Origin: Thermoplasmatota archaeon
GTDB lineage: Archaea > Thermoplasmatota > Penumbrarchaeia > Penumbrarchaeales > Penumbrarchaeaceae
NCBI GenBank assembly: GCA_016929175.1
Contig: JAFGJI010000059.1
Location: 1-19,106, forward strand
Direction: 5' to 3'
Length of the DNA stretch: 19,106 nucleotides
Part shown: in pieces, positions 13,882 through 19,106 of the stretch
Position numbering within the stretch: position 1 is the stretch's first letter
Layout of the letters: the number at the start of each line of letters is the position of its first letter
Position numbers and translations under genes: made by a program
Notes under the pieces: generated by a model
Seen by the model: only the letters and a program-made list of their open reading frames with translations
What the model was told of the DNA's origin: nothing
Databases searched by the model: none

Positions 13882-14765
13882 ACCCCCTCCTCGGGACATT
13901 GTATGGCGTCCTTGCAGCGATCCTTCCCGTGATATCCCTTACGGTATGGACGCTGATATTCACCCTGTTCTTCCCCTATTCAAGACGGGAGTTCGGTAAG
14001 GTGGTCCTGTTCAGGGGAGCCGACAGGACCCTGCGTTATATCATGCTCGGAATGACCCCGATATTCTTCCTGGCAGCGTCCATCGTCTCCGCAGGCCTGT
14101 CGATAATGCTGGAGGCGTTCTTCATGGTCTTCATCTTCATCTTCGACAGCTCCATGTCGCCAGCCTCCCAGGTCCTGAGCCTCATGTCGGCCGGACCCAT
14201 AGAAGAGACCATGAAGCTCCTGACGGCCGGCCTCATCTACATGACAATATACCTTATCTGGAGAAAGGCCCGGAGGAACCGGCAGCTCGAAGTCAAGCGG
14301 GACAGGGTGAAGGACGGGATGATCATCGGATGCTTCGCGGGGGCGGCCTTCGGATTCCTGGAATCGATCCTTTATCTCTTCTCGAACTTCACCGCTCTTG
14401 CTTTACAGGGACCTTCGTTCGGCTCGATCGACCCCATTCTCTGGAGGTTCGTCCTGGGGGTAATGGTCCACGCGCTCTATACGGGGATAGCCTCCGCGGG
14501 GCTCGGGAGAAGGACGATACCCATGAAGGTGATCGCCACCGCCGTCTTCCTGACCGCATCAGTGGTACTTCACGCTCTCAACAACGGGATCCAGGGTTAT
14601 ATCGTACTGGTCCTCGAGATGGACAACACCACGGGATGGCTGATCTCCGACATCCTGCAGACCTTTCTCATACTGATCGGGATCGCCCTGTTCATCCTGG
14701 CATGGAAGACATCCGACAAATTCTCCCCGTGGCCGCAAAATGATTTTATTCCAGTAAACTCGTAG
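13875..14765 (+). CDS. PrsW-family intramembrane metalloprotease
   Basis: PrsW proteases (glutamic/metallo type, related to CAAX-processing enzymes) cleave membrane proteins within or near the bilayer; in Bacillus the substrate is the anti-sigma factor RsiW. This 296-residue protein is almost wholly hydrophobic, with seven or eight predicted helices. The family motifs are present: E-E-x-x-K as E110-E111-T-M-K114 after G-P-I, F-G-F-L-E-S (Glu163), H-A-L-Y-T-G (His199) and H-A-L-N-N (His233, Asn236/237). A charged loop (R-K-A-R-R-N-R-Q, ~130-140) probably faces the cytoplasm. The start overlaps the stop of the upstream gene (ccatggtga), and a purine run gagggggtggga precedes it; a GTG start three bases later is also possible. 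Archaea lack sigma factors, so the substrate must be something else. The upstream membrane protein and the anchored surface proteins nearby are candidates by position. Confidence 0.9.
   Translation: MVNPLLGTLYGVLAAILPVISLTVWTLIFTLFFPYSRREFGKVVLFRGADRTLRYIMLGMTPIFFLAASIVSAGLSIMLEAFFMVFIFIFDSSMSPASQVLSLMSAGPIEETMKLLTAGLIYMTIYLIWRKARRNRQLEVKRDRVKDGMIIGCFAGAAFGFLESILYLFSNFTALALQGPSFGSIDPILWRFVLGVMVHALYTGIASAGLGRRTIPMKVIATAVFLTASVVLHALNNGIQGYIVLVLEMDNTTGWLISDILQTFLILIGIALFILAWKTSDKFSPWPQNDFIPVNS
14743..14750 (+). promoter_or_regulatory. TATA-like box for the nine-repeat surface protein
   Basis: The motif attttatt lies inside the last codons of the PrsW-like gene. Its centre is 26-27 bases from the ATG at 14773, the usual distance from box to transcription start. 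This suggests a leaderless transcript for the surface protein, separate from the upstream operon. A purine run (gtaggga) before the ATG could instead allow translation from a longer message. Confidence 0.5.
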
Positions 14766-14772
14766 GGAACCC

Positions 14773-17742
14773 ATGGGATCCGGCAGTTGGAAGATAAGTG
14801 CGGTTGCGCTGGTCATGCTTTTACTCTTCACCATAACTTTCTATCCTAATGCTTCAGGAACAGAGTTCTCCCCGTTGCCGGAGGACAACGACCCTCCGAC
14901 AGTGACCAACATATACCTTTCAGGCAACATGACGACCGGAGACCCCATGACCTTATACGTCCTCACTTCTGACAACGTCAACATCAGCTCGGTCTGGCTG
15001 GTCCACAACTGGACCGTTCCTCGACCCTCGAGCTGGAAGAACGTCTCGATGACGGGAGCGTCCAACAACTATTCGGCGACGATCGTGAACCCTGCCAATT
15101 CCACCGATCCTCTATGGTTCAGGATAGAGGCGAACGACACCTCCGATAACTGGCTGGCAACTCCCTGGTATTCGAGACCCGTTGCGGACAACGACCCTCC
15201 GATCTTTCTATACGATAGATCTTCCCCGAATGCGACCACGGGCGATCCGTTCACCTTCGCTGCCGTCATGGACGACAACATCGGGATCATGAATGTCAGT
15301 TTGAACACCACTTATAATTTTCACAGGATATACATCCACAACATGTCCGGATCAGGCAGCTCTCGCCAGCTGCAGCTGGTCCTGCCTTCTGATGCCAGGG
15401 GGACCCTTCACTACTGGTACTTTTTCGAGGATGCAGCAGGCAATACAGTTGAAAGCCCCATGTTCAACAGGAGCGTCATGGACAATGACCCCCCCGTCTT
15501 CCTGGGGGACCTGACAGAAGGCCCTGCGACCACGGGAGAATTCTTCGAACTCGGGTTCGTTGCAGTGGACAACTGGGAGATCGACAAGGCCTGGGTGAAA
15601 TACGAGATGATCGGTCTTTCCGATTCCGGCCCCGTAAACTACTCGCTCGGACGCCTTGGCAACAACTTCACCCATGTCATCAAAATGCCGGTCAACTGGG
15701 CCGGTGTGATGAACTACAGCTCCTTCTTCATGGATGGATCCGGCAACATGGTCAAAGGCAGAAATGCATCCGTTGATTGCCTGGACAACGACCCTCCCGG
15801 ACTTTCCGAAGACCTCACGACAAGAATAGGAACCACGGGGGAGAACATCACTTTCTCGATAAGACCGAAGGACAATATCGGCACGAAGAAGGTCCTCGTC
15901 CATTACAACATTTTCGGGAAGGGTTATTCAAGCGCATCCATGCGCCGCTTGGAGGCTGGACAGCTGTTCAATTACACCTTGAGAGTGCCGGACCAGGAGG
16001 AGGGCGCCATCGAATACTACATGACCCTGGATGATGAGAGCGGTAACCGTTTCATAACGGAGACGCGGCAGGTGAACATCTTCGACAACGACCCGCCTTA
16101 CATGATCCACGAGGGTTCGGACAGTTTCGCAAGCACCGGTGAGATCTTCACTTTCAGGGTCGCATTCAGGGACAATATCGGAATGGACCATGTGGAAGTC
16201 TCCTATTCATTCTCGGGGGGAACGGGCACCATCCGTCTCACACTGGCTGAAACGCTGAGCAAGGGTGGCATCTACGAAAACTACTTGACCGTTCCCCCGG
16301 AAACCACGGGCATTCTGTCGTTCTTCTACATTGCACGCGATGGAAGGTCGAACGCTTTCGTATCACCTTCCTTTCAGGTGGAGATCGTTGATGTGATAAT
16401 TCCCGAGATCGTCGGGGTGAGGTTCATCGACAACAGAACATCGGAGACCTCCGACCGATTGACGACCGGTGATATGTATATTTTGGAGATGGACGTCAGG
16501 GACAACCTGGAGACCTCCGAAGCCGAATATCGTTACTGGTCGCAGGGGAGCTGGTTCGATATTAAAGGTCAGATGTCCCCCGGGCTCATGTTCGAGGACA
16601 GGAGGACCTACCGCACCGAGATCGAGGTTCCATCCAACCTCACGGGCGAAATGAGATATGAGATCACCGTGATCGACAGAGCGAGCGCCTCGATAGTGAC
16701 CTCGAGCGGCTCGATCCCTATGATCGACGACGATCCGCCTGCGATATGGGGTCTGGAATTCAGCGATCCCGTTCCCCTTGTCGGGAGGCTCGAGCTTGAA
16801 TTCAAGGCGTGGGATAATATCGGGATCAGGGAGGCCAGGGTGTACTTTCTGCACAACGATACGTACATACGGGCCGAAAAGATGGGGGATCACCTCTACA
16901 GGCTCGTCGTGGATTATTCATTGAACGCCATGGAAGGACTCCGGCTGAGGGTCGTGGTCTCGGATGGATACACCGAGACAGTGGTCCTTCTGCTCATCAA
17001 GGTCTATGACAATCTGCCCCCGCTGGTGGCGGCGAGCCTGACGGAAGGGAGCAGATATCCGGACGATTCTCCGGTACCGGTCGTTGTGAACGTTTTCGAT
17101 CACAGTGGGTGGAACCTCACGAGCATCAGCATAGTAAAGGGAAATGAAGGGTTCGAGATCGTGGACTACGAGCTCTACCGCGATGTCATCACCTTCTCCT
17201 TCTTCCCCCCCGAGCCGGGAAAATGGGTATTCCAGCTGATGGTCGAGGATAACAACGGCCTGTATAGCTATATTAGAAGGAACTTCACGATATACGATCA
17301 CACCCCGCCGTATTTCCAGGTGGACCATCCTGAAAAGGCCGTGAAAGGTGACCTCGTGAACCTTTCCATAACCAATGTATCGGATTCTTCGGCGATCATA
17401 TGGGTCCATTGGAACATAATGGGTCCGGAAGGCGAGATATTTACCTATCAGGGGCCTCTGTTCATAGAGCTCAGGCCAAGGTCCGCAGGTTCCTACAAGG
17501 TTACGGTGTCCCTCAAGGACCAGAACGGAAACGAGAGGGAGAGGAGCTTCTGGTTCCATGTGGAGGATAAGAGCGGGACGAACAGGGACCTGGAGCTCAC
17601 CTGTCTCGTCGCGACAATGATCATGATGACTTTGCTTGTTGGCCTCGGGGTCCTGTTCCTCACCTTCAGGGAAAGCATCATACGAACCTGGGACAGAATA
17701 ACATCGGCAACGGCTCCCGGAAAGGACCGGGGACGATCCTGA
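14773..17742 (+). CDS. Surface protein of nine Ig/cadherin-like repeats with C-terminal membrane anchor
   Basis: This 989-residue protein has a signal peptide (~1-29), then nine tandem beta-sandwich-like repeats of 93-113 residues. Repeats open at D38, D139, D237, D338, D438, D540, D652, D746 and D842. The first five have D-N-D-P-P exactly; the later ones read D-V-I-I-P, D-D-D-P-P, D-N-L-P-P and D-H-T-P-P. Inside a typical repeat, T-T-G-D/E comes about 15-20 residues on, then a strand pair, D-N-I-G, and V-x-V-x-Y strands; it closes with D-x-S/A-G-N. Acidic linkers of this type bind calcium in cadherins; here calcium binding is inferred. N-x-S/T sequons are abundant, especially in the first repeats, which suggests heavy N-glycosylation. 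A transmembrane helix at 940-965 and a 24-residue basic tail end the protein. It contains no catalytic domain that I can see, so a structural, adhesive or S-layer-associated role is likely. It ends 8 bases before the convergent ABC-F gene. Confidence 0.9.
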   Translation: MGSGSWKISAVALVMLLLFTITFYPNASGTEFSPLPEDNDPPTVTNIYLSGNMTTGDPMTLYVLTSDNVNISSVWLVHNWTVPRPSSWKNVSMTGASNNYSATIVNPANSTDPLWFRIEANDTSDNWLATPWYSRPVADNDPPIFLYDRSSPNATTGDPFTFAAVMDDNIGIMNVSLNTTYNFHRIYIHNMSGSGSSRQLQLVLPSDARGTLHYWYFFEDAAGNTVESPMFNRSVMDNDPPVFLGDLTEGPATTGEFFELGFVAVDNWEIDKAWVKYEMIGLSDSGPVNYSLGRLGNNFTHVIKMPVNWAGVMNYSSFFMDGSGNMVKGRNASVDCLDNDPPGLSEDLTTRIGTTGENITFSIRPKDNIGTKKVLVHYNIFGKGYSSASMRRLEAGQLFNYTLRVPDQEEGAIEYYMTLDDESGNRFITETRQVNIFDNDPPYMIHEGSDSFASTGEIFTFRVAFRDNIGMDHVEVSYSFSGGTGTIRLTLAETLSKGGIYENYLTVPPETTGILSFFYIARDGRSNAFVSPSFQVEIVDVIIPEIVGVRFIDNRTSETSDRLTTGDMYILEMDVRDNLETSEAEYRYWSQGSWFDIKGQMSPGLMFEDRRTYRTEIEVPSNLTGEMRYEITVIDRASASIVTSSGSIPMIDDDPPAIWGLEFSDPVPLVGRLELEFKAWDNIGIREARVYFLHNDTYIRAEKMGDHLYRLVVDYSLNAMEGLRLRVVVSDGYTETVVLLLIKVYDNLPPLVAASLTEGSRYPDDSPVPVVVNVFDHSGWNLTSISIVKGNEGFEIVDYELYRDVITFSFFPPEPGKWVFQLMVEDNNGLYSYIRRNFTIYDHTPPYFQVDHPEKAVKGDLVNLSITNVSDSSAIIWVHWNIMGPEGEIFTYQGPLFIELRPRSAGSYKVTVSLKDQNGNERERSFWFHVEDKSGTNRDLELTCLVATMIMMTLLVGLGVLFLTFRESIIRTWDRITSATAPGKDRGRS
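14884..17570 (+). repeat. Nine tandem Ig/cadherin-like repeats with near-identical linker DNA
   Basis: The repeat period is ~98-102 codons, with one longer (113) and one shorter (93). The linker is conserved at the DNA level in the first five repeats: gacaacgaccctcc occurs at 14884, 15187 and 15784, and close variants occur at 15481 and 16084. A related gacaacgatccgcc occurs at 10142 in the other large gene. Repeats six to nine have diverged at both DNA and protein level. Confidence 0.85.
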
Positions 17743-17750
17743 TCGGAAGG

Positions 17751-19106
17751 TCATCGTTCCCTGCTGACCCTTTTGAGCTCGTTTCCTCTGACACGTTTCA
17801 GGTAACCAAGGTCTATCGCCTGCTGGAACCTGTCAACTTCCGAGAAGGCTATGGTCACTCTGTCTCCGGTCTTGTATCTGGTCCTTGTCCTCCAGTCCGT
17901 GAACTTGGATACAACGGTGTAGACCTCGGCCTGCTCCACGAGCGAATCCAGGTCCCGCTGTCCCATTGCCTGTGAATAATTGCCGTTGTACGTCCTGAAG
18001 GTCCCTTCCTTGACGAAACCTATCTTGTTGCACAAATGATCCAGTAGATAGCGGTCATGGGTCACCATGACTATCGCTCCCCTGTACATGTCAAGGGCTT
18101 TCTCGACGGCAGTTCTCGATCTGATGTCAAGGTAGTTGGTGGGCTCGTCCAGGATAAGAAGGTTCCTCCTGCTCGCCGTGAGATGTGCAAGGGCGACCCT
18201 CGCCCTCTCTCCACCGGACAGTGTGGATATCTTCCTCTCCACATCCGGACCTCTGAGCTCGAACCTTGAGAGCAACATCCTCACGAGGCCCTTGTTCTCC
18301 TTTCCCAGGTCCTTGAACAGCTGCTCCTCCGCGGTCAGTTCGGGGTCGAGATCATCATGACCCTGGGCAAAGTATCCCACCCTGGCACCGGGGGCCACCC
18401 ATAGATCACCCCCGGTCTTCAGCTTCCCCATGATCCCGAGTATGAGGGTTGTCTTGCCGGACCCGTTCGGGCCAAAGATCCCGAGCTTGTCCCCCATCTC
18501 GACATCGAGCTCCCCCCCCCTTACCACTACCTTCCCATCCCTGAGGACCATCAGTTTCGAGGCCATGATGAGGTTCTTGCCTCCCGCCCCTTTCTCCTTC
18601 AGAATGAGATCGAGCTCGGTGCGCCGGGCCGGACCTTCCACATCCCCCTTTCCCTCGGCATCCATGATCCTCGCCTTCGATGTGGGAATGTACTTCCATT
18701 TCCTCTTCTGCTCCTCGATCACGCGGGCCTGTTTTTCCTTCTCCAACCTTTTCTTGCTTGCTTCCTTGGAAAGCCTTTCATACTCGATATCGGTCTTAAC
18801 GAGGAAATCGGAGAAGTTCCCGTCATACTTCCTCGTCCTTCCTTCCCTGATCTCGATGATCTCCGTCACCACGTTGTCGAGGAAGTAGCGGTCGTGCGAG
18901 ATAACGACCAGGGCGCAGTCAAGTTCGAGAAGGTAGTCCTCGAGCCATTCGATGGTCTCGATGTCCAGATGGCTGGTCGGCTCGTCAAGGAAGAGAATGT
19001 CCGCATCCTTTACCTGAACAAGCACCCTGGCAAGCATGACCTTGGTCCTCTCCCCACCGCTGAGCTGTCCGAGGGTCTTTTCCAGGACCTCCGCTCCCAG
19101 TCCGAC
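17751..19106 (-). CDS. ABC-F family ATPase, N-terminus outside window
   Basis: ABC-F proteins are soluble twin-ATPase factors that act on the ribosome, often relieving stalled translation; they have no membrane domain. The frame stays open to the right edge, so the internal ATG at 19037 is not the start. The first Walker A and its surroundings are missing. Visible in order are the first signature L-S-G-G-E (19050-19064), Walker B F-L-D-E-P-T-S, switch His in I-S-H-D-R-Y-F, and a long charged coiled-coil linker (E-K-E-K-Q-A-R-V-I-E-E-Q-K-R-K-W), the arm that contacts P-site tRNA in the family. The second cassette follows, with Walker A G-P-N-G-S-G-K-T-T, signature L-S-G-G-E-R-A-R, Walker B L-I-L-D-E-P-T-N and T-H-D-R-Y. 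About 59 further residues after the second cassette (17754-17930) look like a small basic domain. Antibiotic-resistance and housekeeping members cannot be separated here. Confidence 0.95.
   Translation of the reverse strand, partial: VGLGAEVLEKTLGQLSGGERTKVMLARVLVQVKDADILFLDEPTSHLDIETIEWLEDYLLELDCALVVISHDRYFLDNVVTEIIEIREGRTRKYDGNFSDFLVKTDIEYERLSKEASKKRLEKEKQARVIEEQKRKWKYIPTSKARIMDAEGKGDVEGPARRTELDLILKEKGAGGKNLIMASKLMVLRDGKVVVRGGELDVEMGDKLGIFGPNGSGKTTLILGIMGKLKTGGDLWVAPGARVGYFAQGHDDLDPELTAEEQLFKDLGKENKGLVRMLLSRFELRGPDVERKISTLSGGERARVALAHLTASRRNLLILDEPTNYLDIRSRTAVEKALDMYRGAIVMVTHDRYLLDHLCNKIGFVKEGTFRTYNGNYSQAMGQRDLDSLVEQAEVYTVVSKFTDWRTRTRYKTGDRVTIAFSEVDRFQQAIDLGYLKRVRGNELKRVSRER

Noticed and set aside
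15181..16100. CRISPR-like periodicity from the repeated gacaacgaccctcc.
   Set aside because: The spacing is ~300 bases, the repeats lie in frame within one protein, and the sequence between them encodes homologous domains rather than unique spacers.
14884..17570. Eukaryotic cadherin contamination, suggested by D-N-D-P-P linkers.
   Set aside because: The flanking genes are archaeal, there are no introns, and codon use is the same as in the neighbours. Ig/cadherin-like repeats are well known in archaeal surface proteins.
16918..17754. A 278-codon minus-strand frame antisense to the nine-repeat protein.
   Set aside because: The plus strand here has clear repeats, a membrane anchor and a matching stop. 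The antisense translation has no domain, and such long antisense frames are common in this codon usage.

Overview
The window looks like a chromosomal segment of a euryarchaeon, most plausibly from the Thermoplasmatota (Methanomassiliicoccales-like or a related uncultured lineage). The case rests on a clamp-loader small subunit of archaeal/eukaryotic type (RfcS), AT-rich TATA-like boxes 20-60 bp upstream of many genes, heavy AGG/AGA and ATA codon use at moderate GC, and large secreted, membrane-anchored proteins built from beta-helix, Fn3, SBBP-propeller and Ig/cadherin-like modules. The phylum is an inference; the archaeal domain is well supported. I see no tRNA, rRNA, CRISPR array, transposase or integration site.

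Layout. At 1-457 lies the 3' end of truA (tRNA pseudouridine synthase), convergent with a small DUF4342 gene (470-763, minus). A plus-strand block at 846-11041 holds four genes. Two encode membrane-anchored right-handed beta-helix (NosD-like) proteins, the second also carrying Fn3 and Ig-like domains. The third encodes HypE, a hydrogenase maturation factor. The fourth encodes a 1414-aa protein made of an SBBP-family N-terminal domain, seven SBBP repeats (one putative seven-bladed propeller), an Fn3 domain, five Ig/cadherin-like repeats, a membrane anchor and an acidic cytoplasmic tail. A minus-strand housekeeping block at 11085-12962 encodes RfcS, RpiB (overlapping rfcS by 20 nt) and a winged-helix regulator. 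A second plus-strand surface block at 13081-17742 holds a two-TM protein with a Pro/Tyr-rich tail, a PrsW-family intramembrane protease overlapping it by 7 nt, and a 989-aa protein of nine tandem Ig/cadherin-like repeats with a C-terminal anchor. At the right edge an ABC-F ATPase (17751-19106, minus) runs off the window.

How the parts may fit together. The four large secreted proteins share one plan: signal peptide, beta-rich ectodomain with many N-X-S/T sequons, one C-terminal transmembrane helix and a short charged cytoplasmic end. The 1414-aa and 989-aa proteins share one repeat module of about 98 residues, whose boundary reads D-N-D-P-P and is followed by T-T-G-D/E and D-N-I-G motifs. It resembles the calcium-binding linkers of cadherins. 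The PrsW-like protease and its partner lie directly upstream of the nine-repeat protein, which invites the idea that surface proteins are processed or sensed at the membrane. That link is inferred from position only. The housekeeping genes (truA, rpiB, rfcS, ABC-F) show no obvious functional tie to the surface genes.
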